A stretch of 64,000 nt of DNA, taken from positions 1 through 64,000 of the forward strand of contig JBOFIJ010000006.1 in assembly GCA_051650105.1 (NCBI GenBank), given 5' to 3'. Origin of the DNA: CAMWXW01 sp051650105 (lineage in GTDB: Bacteria > Desulfobacterota > Desulfovibrionia > Desulfovibrionales > Desulfovibrionaceae). The notes under the pieces are model-generated. The model searched no databases and was not told the origin of the DNA. It worked only from the letters and a program-made list of their open reading frames with translations. Shown in pieces: positions 45,769 to 56,501 of this stretch; within the stretch, counting starts at the first letter, position 1, and each line of letters opens with the position of its first letter. Made by a program: the position numbers and the translations under genes.

Positions 45769-47274
45769 ATGCAGATACAGGCAGAAGAAATTAGTAAAAT
45801 TATAGAAAAGCAAATAACTGATTACAAAGATAAGATTGAGCTTAATGAAACTGGTGTCGTTTTATATATTGGTGATGGTATTGCCAGGGTATACGGTGTT
45901 CGTAATGCTATGTCTATGGAATTATTGGAGTTTGAGAATGGGGTTAAAGGCCTTGTACTTAACCTTGAAGAAGATAACGTGGGTGTAGCTTTATTGGGTA
46001 ATGGAAATTCTATTAAAGAAGGTGATACTGTAAAGCGAACAGGGAAAATTTTTTCTGTCCCTATTGGTGAGTGTCTTCTCGGCCGAGTGTTAAATGCTCT
46101 TGGTGAACCTATTGATGGCCTGGGGGCACTTAACGCAACAGAATATAAGCCTGTTGAGGTTAAAGCTCCTGGTATTATTTCTAGGAAATCTGTGCATGAA
46201 CCACTCATTACAGGCATTAAGGCCATTGATGCTATGACACCAATTGGAAGAGGGCAAAGACAGCTTATTATTGGAGACAGACAAACAGGGAAAACGTCTG
46301 TTTGTATAGATGCCATTATTGCGCAAAAAGGTTTGGGTGTTCATTGTTTTTATGTTGCTATTGGACAAAAAAAATCTTCTGTTGCCCTTGTTGCTGAAAC
46401 ACTCAAAAAATATGGTGCTATGGAATATACGACTATTGTGTGTGCAAGTGCTTCAGAAGATGCTTCCTTGCAATATATTGCACCGTATGTTGGGTGCACA
46501 ATGGCAGAGTATTTTAGAGATTCTGGCAAGCATGCTCTTATTGTTTATGATGATCTTTCAAAGCAGGCGATTGCTTATAGGCAGATGTCTCTTTTATTAA
46601 GAAGGCCTCCTGGGCGTGAAGCATACCCTGGGGATGTTTTCTACTTGCATTCCAGATTATTGGAAAGAGCGGCAAAGTTAAGTGATGAATTGGGTTCAGG
46701 TTCCTTAACGGCATTGCCTATTATTGAGACTCAGGCAGGGGATGTGTCTGCTTTTGTTCCCACTAACGTTATTTCTATTACAGATGGGCAAATTTATCTT
46801 GAACCTAGTCTTTTTAATGCTGGTATTAGGCCGGCAATTAATGTGGGGCTTTCTGTTTCTCGTGTTGGTGGAGCTGCTCAAATTAAAGCTATGAAACAGG
46901 TAGCTGGAACACTTCGGTTAGATCTTGCTCAATATAGAGAATATGCAGCTTTTGCTCAATTTGGTTCCGATATTGATAAAGACACAAAGGAAACCCTTGA
47001 TAGGGGTGCGAAATTAATAGAATTGCTAAAGCAAGGAACATTTTCTCCTATGCCTGTTATTGAGGAATCGATTTCTATTTTCGCTGCAACAAAGGGATAC
47101 ATGGATTCAATTGACGTAAAAGAGATATCTCGATTTGAAAAGGAGTTATTGCAGTTTTTACGTTCTGAGCATAATTCTCTTCTTGTTAAATTAGCAGAAA
47201 AAGCTGCTTTTGATGAAGAGATAGAAAAAGAACTTATTCAGGTTATTACATCCTTTAAGGGTAAATTTAAATAG
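45769..47274 (+). CDS. atpA: ATP synthase F1 alpha subunit
   Basis: A 501-residue alpha subunit, a non-catalytic nucleotide-binding member of the F1 ring. P-loop GDRQTGKT at about 169-176. [16 protein letters not shown] starts the N-terminal segment; [26 protein letters not shown] and the Arg-finger region ([12 protein letters not shown]) are typical. Operon position is as expected. Confidence 0.98.
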   Translation: MQIQAEEISKIIEKQITDYKDKIELNETGVVLYIGDGIARVYGVRNAMSMELLEFENGVKGLVLNLEEDNVGVALLGNGNSIKEGDTVKRTGKIFSVPIGECLLGRVLNALGEPIDGLGALNATEYKPVEVKAPGIISRKSVHEPLITGIKAIDAMTPIGRGQRQLIIGDRQTGKTSVCIDAIIAQKGLGVHCFYVAIGQKKSSVALVAETLKKYGAMEYTTIVCASASEDASLQYIAPYVGCTMAEYFRDSGKHALIVYDDLSKQAIAYRQMSLLLRRPPGREAYPGDVFYLHSRLLERAAKLSDELGSGSLTALPIIETQAGDVSAFVPTNVISITDGQIYLEPSLFNAGIRPAINVGLSVSRVGGAAQIKAMKQVAGTLRLDLAQYREYAAFAQFGSDIDKDTKETLDRGAKLIELLKQGTFSPMPVIEESISIFAATKGYMDSIDVKEISRFEKELLQFLRSEHNSLLVKLAEKAAFDEEIEKELIQVITSFKGKFK

Positions 47275-47286
47275 GAAGGCAAGAAT

Positions 47287-48150
47287 ATGGCATCGCTTAA
47301 AGATGTAAAGTATAGATTAACTGCAATCCAAAAAACAAAGCAAATTACTCGTGCTATGAATATGGTGGCGTGTGCTAAGTTGCGTTCTGCTCAGCGTTCT
47401 ATAGAGCAATTTAGGCCGTACCTTAAAAAATATAATGAGGTATTGAATCTTTCTCTTGCACAGTCTATTTCAATTAGGCATCCTTTGCTCAATAGGCAAA
47501 ATTCCAACGTTGTGTGTATTATTTTTATTGCCCCAGACAAGGGGTTATGTGGTGGTTTCGTTATTAATCTTATTAATAAAACAAAAGAGCTTGTTCATAC
47601 ACTTCAGGAAGAAGGGAAGGAATATGTTTTTTATTGTTTAGGAAAGAAGTCGACTGAATTTATTAGAAAAATGGGTTATCCCATTCAAAAAAGTATTGTT
47701 GAGTGTATGTCTTCTGTATCGTATACTCTTGCAATAGAAGTTATGAACGATATTCAAGAGGCTTTTCTTAAGAGCACATTTTCTGAGGTATATTGTGTGT
47801 ATGGAGAGTTTAAATCTCTTATGCAACAACTGCCTTCTTATGAGGTTATTTTGCCTTTTCAGCCAAAAGAAATAGAGGAAGATTCTGTGAAGGATATTGT
47901 CTTTTCTCCTCCTGTAAATATTCTTTTGGAAGATCTTATTCCAAATCTCATTCGTATACAAATTTATAAGAATATTTTAAGTACTGTTGCAAGTGAGCAT
48001 GCTGCTCGTATGATTGCTATGGACAATGCTACTGGAAATTGTACAGATATGATTAAATCGTTGTCTCGTTTGTATAACAAAGTTCGTCAAGCTTCTGTTA
48101 CTAGTGAGCTTATGGATATTGTTGGTGGAGCAGAAGCTTTAAATGGTTAA
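47287..48150 (+). CDS. atpG: ATP synthase F1 gamma subunit
   Basis: A 287-residue central-shaft subunit. It starts MASLKDVKYRLTAIQKTKQITRAMNMVACAKL and ends in the conserved SEHAARMIAMDNATGN and RQASVTSELMDIVGGAEAL. Length is normal. It rotates within the alpha-beta ring to couple proton flow to ATP synthesis. Confidence 0.97.
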   Translation: MASLKDVKYRLTAIQKTKQITRAMNMVACAKLRSAQRSIEQFRPYLKKYNEVLNLSLAQSISIRHPLLNRQNSNVVCIIFIAPDKGLCGGFVINLINKTKELVHTLQEEGKEYVFYCLGKKSTEFIRKMGYPIQKSIVECMSSVSYTLAIEVMNDIQEAFLKSTFSEVYCVYGEFKSLMQQLPSYEVILPFQPKEIEEDSVKDIVFSPPVNILLEDLIPNLIRIQIYKNILSTVASEHAARMIAMDNATGNCTDMIKSLSRLYNKVRQASVTSELMDIVGGAEALNG

Positions 48151-48154
48151 TTAA

Positions 48155-49582
<1,428 letters not shown>

Positions 49583-50118
49583 TGGTACAACATTTCTAAT
49601 AGAGATAATCTCAACATGTATTTATTTTCTTTATGCTCTCTTATCGTTTTATATATAATCACTAAGTAGACGTAATTCTCTCTAAAGCACACAGATTCTT
49701 TTTCTTTACGTGTATTTAAAAGATGTACATGATATAAGAAGATATCTGTACAATGTTCTATTTGAAATAATGATTTCTTGGCAAAAGCAGGAGTTGTTTT
49801 TATTGCGTATTCTGATACTATTGGTAGTATGGTAAAGATTCTTTAGTAAAGAAATATGAATACTCTATATTACTGTGGTGTACAGTGTTATTCTTAGAAA
49901 AGAAGGCGCTATTATTATTTTATAAAAACGGCGATATAGTCTATTTTGGTAGTGTTATCGTACCTTAGTTATTGCTCAGAAGATGCTATTGTGCTTTCTA
50001 TATTTTTTTATTGGGAAGATATTCTTATTGTTGTATAGTGTTGAAATAATTTTTACAATGTATATCATAGAAGTAGTGGAACCACTGTGATATCGTGTTT
50101 TTTATTTGTAAGGGGAAA
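49583..50118. other. 536-bp non-coding gap between atpD and atpC
   Basis: No gene longer than a few dozen codons is visible. In most bacteria atpD and atpC nearly touch. A small hairpin AGTGG-AA-CCACT is at 50075-50086. A candidate promoter for atpC lies at 50041-50068. Confidence 0.7.
50041..50068 (+). promoter_or_regulatory. Candidate promoter of atpC
   Basis: TTGAAA (50041-50046), 16 bases, TATCAT (50063-50068), about 50 bp before the atpC start. One mismatch from the -35 consensus. Confidence 0.45.
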
Positions 50119-50385
50119 ATGATGCAAAATACCATGACATTAGAAATTATTACTCCAAGCGGAAGTGTTGTTCATAACGATATACAGTATGTTAATGTGC
50201 CTGCATTTGATGGTGAGCGAGGTTTTCTTTGTAATCATGCTGATTTTATAGGAAGCCTCACAAAGGGTACAGTTATGTTTAGAAGCAAGGGAAAAGATAG
50301 TTCTTGTTTTATTGAAGGTGGCCTTGTGATGGTACAGGAAAATATAGTATCAATACTTACTGAAGCTGTCGATGAAGTGAAGTAG
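50119..50385 (+). CDS. atpC: ATP synthase F1 epsilon subunit, short form
   Basis: An 88-residue epsilon subunit. It contains the N-terminal beta-sandwich (MTLEIITPSGSVVHNDI, VPAFDGERGFLCNHADFIGSL, FIEGGLVMVQENIVSIL) and stops near residue 88. Most epsilon subunits run to about 130-140 residues with a C-terminal helical hairpin that can inhibit the enzyme; that part is absent. Short epsilon subunits are known (for example in Chlorobium). The start is the ATG at 50119 or the next at 50122, with AGGGG just upstream; the frame opens earlier at 50095. It is 22 bp before the site-2 protease gene. Confidence 0.92.
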   Translation: MMQNTMTLEIITPSGSVVHNDIQYVNVPAFDGERGFLCNHADFIGSLTKGTVMFRSKGKDSSCFIEGGLVMVQENIVSILTEAVDEVK

Positions 50386-50407
50386 ATAGTATAAAGGAAA
50401 GTATATA

Positions 50408-51070
50408 GTGGATATAGCAAATACAATAGAAAGACTTTCCATTGCTCTTATACCTATGTTGCTTGGTATAATTCTTCATGAAGTTGCGCATGGCTTTGTA
50501 GCGTATAGATTGGGCGATAGAACTGCATATATGCAAGGAAGGCTTACTCTCAATCCTTCTTCACATATAGATCCTATGGGGGCGATGGTATTTATTTTTT
50601 CTTCATTATTCACTCCTTTTGCTTTTGGGTGGGCAAAACCTGTTCCGGTGAATCCACGATATTTTAAAGAGGTACGAAGAGATTTACTTCTTGTGGCTCT
50701 TGCAGGGCCTATGGCGAATATTTTTCTTGCAGTACTTTTTGCGGTCTTTATTCGTTTTGGTTTAGAAATAGGCTTTTTTACAGGAAGTCCTTCAGGTATG
50801 CAGCTTTTCTTTGCAAAGGTATTTTTTGCTGGTGTCAGTATTAATCTTACGTTAGCTTTTTTTAATTTACTTCCGATACCGCCCTTGGATGGTTCTAAAA
50901 TAGTGGCTTCTCTTCTGCCTCCACATATTGCTCTTACTTACGAGCGTTATGAGCAGTATGGCTTTTTTATTTTGCTTCTTTTAATGGTGCTTGGATTATT
51001 TCAATTTATATTATATCCTTTCATTGCATTTTCTGCTTCCTTTCTTTTTTCTCTGGTAGGTATTATTTAG
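50408..51070 (+). CDS. Site-2 protease family (M50) membrane metalloprotease
   Basis: A 220-residue intramembrane zinc protease. The zinc motif HEVAH is near residue 24, and the second conserved segment NLLPIPPLDGSKI is near 155. About five or six membrane helices and no PDZ domain place it in the short, YdiL-like S2P group rather than RseP. The substrate is unknown. GTG start with AAAGGA upstream. It lies between atpC and trpS, the same neighbour order (S2P before trpS) that I recall from Desulfovibrio. Confidence 0.92.
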   Translation: MDIANTIERLSIALIPMLLGIILHEVAHGFVAYRLGDRTAYMQGRLTLNPSSHIDPMGAMVFIFSSLFTPFAFGWAKPVPVNPRYFKEVRRDLLLVALAGPMANIFLAVLFAVFIRFGLEIGFFTGSPSGMQLFFAKVFFAGVSINLTLAFFNLLPIPPLDGSKIVASLLPPHIALTYERYEQYGFFILLLLMVLGLFQFILYPFIAFSASFLFSLVGII

Positions 51071-51079
51071 GAGTTATCT

Positions 51080-52048
51080 ATGCAGCGCTGTGTTTCTGGT
51101 ATGAGAACAACAGGTTCCTTACATTTAGGGCATTATTTTGGCGTGCTCAATTCGTGGTTGCTATTGCAAGATACAGCACAATGTTCTTTTTTTCTTGCAG
51201 ATTTACATGCTCTTACCACAGACTATGCACAAACTTCACATATTGAACAGCGTTCTTTAGATCTTTTATTAGACTGGTTAGCTAGTGGTCTTGACCCAAA
51301 TAAATGTACTATTTTTAAGCAATCAGCTATTAAAGAACATGCAGAGTTGTCTTTGTATCTCTCTATGATAACACCTCTTTCTTGGCTTGAAAGAAATCCC
51401 ACTTATAAAGATGTCAGAGAAGCATCTGAAAAAGATATTAATACATTTGGTTTCTTGGGGTATCCTGTACTAATGACAGCGGATATTATTCTCTATAAGG
51501 CAGATATTGTTCCTGTTGGTGAAGATCAGCTTCCGCATTTAGAATTATCTAGAGAAATAACTCGTAGGTTTACTCATTTTTATGGGGAATGCTTTCCTCA
51601 GCCAAAGGCATATATTACACAAAGCGCTAAATGTATTGGTTTAGATGGCAGAAAGATGTCTAAGAGTTATAATAATGCTATTTTTTTAAGAGATTCTGAA
51701 GACGATATTGAGAAAAAAGTTCGTTCTATGATAACAGACTCTTCTAGGGTGAGAAAGACAGATAAAGGAGATCCTAAAAGGTGTTTGCTTTTTCCATACC
51801 ATGAATTATTGAGTTCGCAAGAGATGTGTGAGGATATCGCCACAGGCTGTACAGAAGCTTCATTAGGGTGCTCGGAGTGTAAGGGCATGCTTATCGATAG
51901 CTTGTCTATGTTTTTAGAGCCTATGAGGCATAGATACCAGCAGTATACTAAAGAGACTCTTTTGGAGATTCTTCACGAAGGCAATGCAAAGGCTAGGAGT
52001 AGTGCGGAGGAAACAATGAAAGAAGTGCGTGAAAAAATAGGATTATAG
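51080..52048 (+). CDS. trpS: Tryptophanyl-tRNA synthetase
   Basis: A 322-residue class I synthetase charging tRNA-Trp. SGMRTTGSLHLGHYFGVL contains the HIGH variant HLGH (about 15-18), and GLDGRKMSKSYNNAI contains KMSKS (about 191). FFLADLHALTT and YPVLMTADIILYKADIVPVGEDQ are typical. Length is normal. AGGAG precedes the ATG. Confidence 0.97.
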   Translation: MQRCVSGMRTTGSLHLGHYFGVLNSWLLLQDTAQCSFFLADLHALTTDYAQTSHIEQRSLDLLLDWLASGLDPNKCTIFKQSAIKEHAELSLYLSMITPLSWLERNPTYKDVREASEKDINTFGFLGYPVLMTADIILYKADIVPVGEDQLPHLELSREITRRFTHFYGECFPQPKAYITQSAKCIGLDGRKMSKSYNNAIFLRDSEDDIEKKVRSMITDSSRVRKTDKGDPKRCLLFPYHELLSSQEMCEDIATGCTEASLGCSECKGMLIDSLSMFLEPMRHRYQQYTKETLLEILHEGNAKARSSAEETMKEVREKIGL

Positions 52049-52808
52049 GATATTTATTTGTGGATAGTGATAATAGTGACATGTAAAAAGAGGATATGAG
52101 GAAAATTTTTGTAATAGAATAGAGTGCTGTATTCTTTGCTAGGTTCTTCTGTAGAAATAGTATTTTACGTAATATAAAAATTATATCTTACATAAATACT
52201 AATGTTATATTACTATGTAGGGCGTTGTTTTTTTGTATATTTTCCATAATTGTCAGAATGAGTATATGGAGATGTTAATTTATTAGTGTGAAGAAAGGGA
52301 AATCCCACAAAAATGGAGAGAGAGCATATTCTCTTTATACTTTATTTATAGAGCTATATGTTCTGTTATGTAAAGAGTGCATTTATGTAGTATTTTTTTG
52401 AAGCATTGGCGTTATTTGCATAACGCAATATGGTATGTGAAAGAGTATATTGTATTTTTAAGAATAGTAAGATTTCTCTATTGTTATTACTATTTTTGTT
52501 TATAAGAATTATAGTAGAATGTGTTTTATATAGAACCGTATTCTTAATAACATTATCTGGTAAAGGCAATATTGTGAAAGCTAACTGTGTATACTGCTAT
52601 GCTTTATATATGGCAAGATAGTATATTGCAAGGGATATATAGGGAAGCATTCTTTAGAAGAGAATGGATAATGCATATTATATTATTTTGAATATTGTGT
52701 ACATATGTTTGTGCAAAACAGTATTCGACATTTTCTGTATGTATTTCTTTTATGGTAAAAATATGATATTATGTTAAAAATAGTAGGCATGGGAGATTTG
52801 TACAGTAG
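52049..52808. other. Long non-coding spacer, 760 bp
   Basis: AT-rich with two short overlapping frames (about 60 codons, opposite strands) that lack ribosome sites and look accidental. No RNA gene is recognised. A decayed gene region is likely. Confidence 0.6.
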
Positions 52809-53300
52809 ATGAAATGTATTCCAGATATTCCAAATATACTTTCTCTTGAAGAGATGGTTCTTCTTGCTCGCAATAAGCAAAAAGAGGGGAAGAAGATTGT
52901 CTTTACCAATGGGTGTTATGATATCGTGCATCCTGGGCATATAGCTCTTCTTGCAGAGGCGAAATCTTTTGGCGATATTCTTATTCTTGCATTGAATAGT
53001 GATGATTCTGTAAAAAGACAAAGCAAGCAGTTACCGCGTCCTATTGTTAGTTTTGAGGCACGTGCCTTTATTGCAGCAAATATAAGAAGTGTTGATTATG
53101 TTATTTCCTTTAATGAAGATACTCCTTTTAACGTGATAGAACAATTACAGCCGGATGTGTTGGTGAAAGGAGGAGATTGGGCAATAGAGAATATTGTTGG
53201 AGCAGAGCTTGTTCTTAAAAAAGGTGGACGTGTTGAACGAATTGAATTGATAGATGGATATTCTACAACTGCTTTGATACACAAGATAAGAGATTTATAG
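52809..53300 (+). CDS. rfaE2: D-glycero-beta-D-manno-heptose 1-phosphate adenylyltransferase
   Basis: A 163-residue nucleotidyltransferase of the HldE C-terminal type, making ADP-heptose for the LPS inner core. FTNGCYDIVHPGHIALL carries the HxGH motif (PGHI context), and LPRPIVSFEARA, FNEDTPFNVIEQLQPDVLVKGGDW and DGYSTTALIHKI are diagnostic. It is a stand-alone domain here, so the kinase half of HldE would be elsewhere. The nearest Shine-Dalgarno-like GGGAG is a long 14 bases before the ATG. Confidence 0.93.
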   Translation: MKCIPDIPNILSLEEMVLLARNKQKEGKKIVFTNGCYDIVHPGHIALLAEAKSFGDILILALNSDDSVKRQSKQLPRPIVSFEARAFIAANIRSVDYVISFNEDTPFNVIEQLQPDVLVKGGDWAIENIVGAELVLKKGGRVERIELIDGYSTTALIHKIRDL

Positions 53301-53326
53301 ATATCTATTCCACTGTTAAAATGTTC

Positions 53327-53355
53327 TTGACATTTGTTATTGTGTGAAGTATATA
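53327..53355 (+). promoter_or_regulatory. sigma70 promoter of tRNA-Glu
   Basis: TTGACA (53327-53332), 17 bases, TATATA (53350-53355), with the tRNA starting 15 bases later at 53370. Confidence 0.85.
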
Positions 53356-53369
53356 TACACAGGTATAGC

Positions 53370-53447
53370 GTCCCCATCGTCTAGCCTGGTCCAGGACAAC
53401 GGCCTTTCACGCCGTCGACAGGGGTTCAAATCCCCTTGGGGACGCCA
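53370..53447 (+). tRNA. tRNA-Glu (TTC)
   Basis: A 78-nt tRNA with acceptor GTCCCCA pairing with TGGGGAC, D-arm CGTCTAGCCTGGTCC, anticodon loop CTTTCAC (TTC), T-arm GGGGTTCAAATCCCC and encoded CCA. It has its own promoter. Confidence 0.97.
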
Positions 53448-53506
53448 TTATTTGCTGAAGAAGCACCAATAGCAGGCTGTTAGGTCTGTTTTTTTTTGGA
53501 GAGTGT

Positions 53507-54385
53507 ATGCAAGAACATGGTGTTCTTATTCTTAACAAACCTTCTTCTCTCACTTCTCATGCTTGTTTACGAAAAATTAAGCGAACGCTAGGGCAACAGA
53601 AAATAGGCCATGCTGGGACTTTGGATCCTATGGTGGATGGTGTTTTGCTTGTTTTACTTGGGCATGCTACTAAGATTTCACAGTATCTTATGCAAGAAGG
53701 TGTTAAAATATATAAAGGAACACTTAAGCTTGGTGAAGAAACAGATACTTGGGATAAAGAGGGTGTGGTTCTCAATACACGCACGTATGAACACATTTCT
53801 AAAGAGTGTCTTATGCAAGTATTTCTCGAGTACCAAGGTAGTATTCGACAAGAAGTTCCTCCCATTTCTGCTGCCAAATATAATGGGAAAAGTCTTTACA
53901 AAATTGTTAGGATGGGGCATACTCCCCCGAGGAAGTTTAAGAATGTGCAAATATATAGTTTGGAAATCTGTTCTATATCTTTGCCATATATGACCTTTAG
54001 GGTTAGCTGTAGTTCTGGCACATATATACGTTCTCTGGCCCACAGCTTGGGGAAACGGCTTGGATGTGGGGCTATTTTAGAAAAGCTAACTCGGGAATAT
54101 AGTTATCCTTTTTCTATTGAAGATTCTGTGCCTCTTAACAGCATTCTGGAAGAAACTAATTCATTTCCTACGCATGTGAAACCACTTATTGAGGTTTTAT
54201 CAGGGTGGGAGAGGGTGGATCTTACAGAAGAGGAAAGAAATAGTATAGTAGTCGGGAGGCCTATTGTTTCTGCTGTTTCCCATGCTCACAATAGGAAAGC
54301 GGTATTGCTTTATCAATCTTTTCCTCTTGCTTTAGCACAGTTTCATGAGGAATCTTCCATGTGGAAGGTCTTACGTGGTTTATAA
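53507..54385 (+). CDS. truB: tRNA pseudouridine-55 synthase TruB
   Basis: A 292-residue enzyme that makes pseudouridine 55 in the tRNA T-loop. The start GVLILNKPSSLTSH and the catalytic Asp in GHAGTLDPMVDGVL (about residue 41; the usual GTLDPLATG is GTLDPMVDG here) are clear, followed by VPPISAAKYNGKSLYK and CSSGTYIRSLAHSLG. It follows tRNA-Glu and precedes rpsO. Confidence 0.95.
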   Translation: MQEHGVLILNKPSSLTSHACLRKIKRTLGQQKIGHAGTLDPMVDGVLLVLLGHATKISQYLMQEGVKIYKGTLKLGEETDTWDKEGVVLNTRTYEHISKECLMQVFLEYQGSIRQEVPPISAAKYNGKSLYKIVRMGHTPPRKFKNVQIYSLEICSISLPYMTFRVSCSSGTYIRSLAHSLGKRLGCGAILEKLTREYSYPFSIEDSVPLNSILEETNSFPTHVKPLIEVLSGWERVDLTEEERNSIVVGRPIVSAVSHAHNRKAVLLYQSFPLALAQFHEESSMWKVLRGL

Positions 54386-54409
54386 TATTATTTATTGTTG
54401 GAGGTAGCT

Positions 54410-54679
54410 GTGGCTATTACAAAGGAAAATAAGCAAAATGTTATTAAGCAATTTGCAAAATCTGATTCTGATACAGGTTCACCAGAGGTTCAAGTTGCCT
54501 TATTAACGCAAAGAATTAATGATCTTGCTGATCACTTTAAGGCTCATAAGAAGGATCATCATTCTCGATCTGGTCTTTTAAGGCTTGTTGGTAAAAGACG
54601 TAGTTTACTTGGATATTTAAAAAAGAAAGATATTTTACGGTACAGGTCTCTCATTGAGGCTCTTGGCCTTCGTAAGTAA
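54410..54679 (+). CDS. rpsO: 30S ribosomal protein S15
   Basis: An 89-residue S15, which binds 16S rRNA helices 20-22 early in 30S assembly. [46 protein letters not shown] and the tail IEALGLRK are canonical. The GTG start at 54410 gives exactly the usual length, with GGAGG upstream; an in-frame TTG at 54395 covers the ribosome site. A terminator follows. Confidence 0.97.
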   Translation: MAITKENKQNVIKQFAKSDSDTGSPEVQVALLTQRINDLADHFKAHKKDHHSRSGLLRLVGKRRSLLGYLKKKDILRYRSLIEALGLRK

Positions 54680-54700
54680 ATTCTTTTTTAAAAAATGTAG

Positions 54701-54740
54701 AGCCCTCTATTGTTACTATTGTCGAAGAGGGCTTTTTTTT
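54701..54740 (+). terminator. Intrinsic terminator after rpsO
   Basis: AGCCCTCT (54701-54708) pairs with AGAGGGCT (54726-54733), followed by seven or more T. It ends the truB-rpsO unit. Confidence 0.92.
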
Positions 54741-54833
54741 ATTGTATTGTACTTGCAAATAGATGTAGAGTGGTGTATTCCTTTACTAGGCATTATAGTT
54801 ACAGAATAACAATCACAATATTGTGGAGGGTAT

Positions 54834-56384
54834 ATGGTGTACTTATACATTTTATTAGCTCTCCTTGTCGGAACTTTTATTGGATTTTTCGTAAATAAGA
54901 GTATGAATAAAAAACAGATAATAAAGTCGTCTGCTGCGGTTGAGAAAAAGTATAAAGAAGTTGAAGAAAAAGCAAATGAATATAAACAAAGAATTTTATT
55001 GGAAGGCAAGGAAGAGTTATATAACGAGAAGGTAAATTTAGAAAATTCCTTTAGGGAAGAAAGACGAGAAATAGTAGAGAGAAATAATAAATTATTATTA
55101 TTAACGGAAAAATTGGATATTAAGCAGGATTCTTTATCAAAACAAGAACATGCACTTTTGGAAATGGAAAAAGATTTTCTTTTTCTTAAAGAGAATATTC
55201 AAAAAAGAGAAGAAGAGTTACGTTGTTTGCTTATTAAGCAGGAAAAAGAATTGGAACGTATGGGAAAGCTTACTTTCGAGCAAGCAAGGGAGGAATTTCT
55301 AAATTTAGTAAAAGAAAAGACAACGCGAGATGTTGCCAAGCTTGTTCGTTCTATGGAGGAAGATGCAAAAGAAAATGCTAAGAAAAAGGCTCAACAAATA
55401 ATTATTACTACAATTCAGCGTTTATCCAGTGAATGTGTTTCTGAAAGAACTGTCCGTTCTGTTACCTTGCCAAGTGAAGATATGAAAGGAAGAATTATAG
55501 GAAGAGAAGGCCGTAATATTAGAGCATTTGAAGCGGCGACTGGGGTGGATGTTATTATTGATGATACTCCAGAAGTGATAACTGTTTCAGCATTTGATCC
55601 TGTGAGAAGGCACGTGGCTTATATGGCTCTTGAGATACTTATGCAGGACGGTAGAATTCACCCAGCTAGAATAGAAGAAATTGTGAAGAAATGTGAATCT
55701 GAAATTGCTGAACAAATAAAAGAATATGGAGAAAGAGCTGTTTTTGATTTAGGTATTCAGAATATGGCACCAGAATTAATACGTGTTCTTGGTACATTGC
55801 ATTTTAGAACAAGTTTTTCTCAAAATGTATTGCAACACTCAATTGAAGTTGCAAATATTTGTGGAATGATAGCGGCTGAATTGGGTTTAGATATTAAAAT
55901 TGCAAAGCGTTCTGGCCTTTTGCACGATATTGGAAAGGCTGTAGACCATGATGTAGAGGGACCTCATGCAATTATTGGTGCAGAATTAGCGAATAAATAT
56001 GGAGAACAGAAAGTTATCGTTAATGCTATTGCTACTCATCATGAAGATATACCTTTTTCTGGACCATATGGTTTTTTAGTTCAAGCGGCAGATTGTCTTT
56101 CTGGTGCAAGGCCTGGTGCACGCAGAGAAGTTTTGGCGAACTATATAAAGCGTCTTGAAGATCTTGAAACTATAGCGAATTCTTTTTCGGGGGTTACAAA
56201 GTCATATGCTATTCAAGGTGGAAGAGAAGTTCGAGTTCTTGTTGATGCTGAAATACTTGATGATGATGAGGCTGTATTAGTTTCTAAAAATATTGCTGAA
56301 CAGATTGAATCTTCTCTCGTGTACCCTGGTCAGGTGCGTGTAACAGTCATTCGAGAATCTCGTTCTATTGCTTTGGCTAAATAA
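54834..56384 (+). CDS. rny: Ribonuclease Y
   Basis: A 516-residue membrane-anchored endoribonuclease that starts mRNA decay. N-terminal membrane helix (LYILLALLVGTFIGFFV), a long coiled coil to about 200, KH domain with GRIIGREGRNIRAFEAATGVD (about 217), and an HD domain with LLHDIGKAVDHDVEG (about 361) and IATHHEDIP. Length is typical. GGAGGG precedes the ATG. It stands where pnp often follows rpsO. Confidence 0.97.
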   Translation: MVYLYILLALLVGTFIGFFVNKSMNKKQIIKSSAAVEKKYKEVEEKANEYKQRILLEGKEELYNEKVNLENSFREERREIVERNNKLLLLTEKLDIKQDSLSKQEHALLEMEKDFLFLKENIQKREEELRCLLIKQEKELERMGKLTFEQAREEFLNLVKEKTTRDVAKLVRSMEEDAKENAKKKAQQIIITTIQRLSSECVSERTVRSVTLPSEDMKGRIIGREGRNIRAFEAATGVDVIIDDTPEVITVSAFDPVRRHVAYMALEILMQDGRIHPARIEEIVKKCESEIAEQIKEYGERAVFDLGIQNMAPELIRVLGTLHFRTSFSQNVLQHSIEVANICGMIAAELGLDIKIAKRSGLLHDIGKAVDHDVEGPHAIIGAELANKYGEQKVIVNAIATHHEDIPFSGPYGFLVQAADCLSGARPGARREVLANYIKRLEDLETIANSFSGVTKSYAIQGGREVRVLVDAEILDDDEAVLVSKNIAEQIESSLVYPGQVRVTVIRESRSIALAK

Positions 56385-56428
56385 ATTCTCATTTTCTTGT
56401 TCTTCATAGCTGGAATTCCTTTATGTGC

Positions 56429-56458
56429 TTGACATAAATAAGAAAAATCGTATATCAT
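56429..56458 (+). promoter_or_regulatory. sigma70 promoter of the TPR gene
   Basis: TTGACA (56429-56434), 18 bases, TATCAT (56453-56458), about 43 bp before the GTG start at 56502. Confidence 0.7.
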
Positions 56459-56501
56459 ACTTCCTTATGGTATATATATTATTTATGTGGAGGTTCTAGT
56501 A

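Noticed and set aside
49776..49856. 27-codon run resembling coding sequence (FLAKAGVVFIAYSD) in the atpD-atpC gap
   Set aside because: Length is within chance for open frames and no family is recognised.
52366..52621. Two overlapping frames of about 65 codons on opposite strands
   Set aside because: No ribosome sites and low-complexity Leu/Ile-rich translations.
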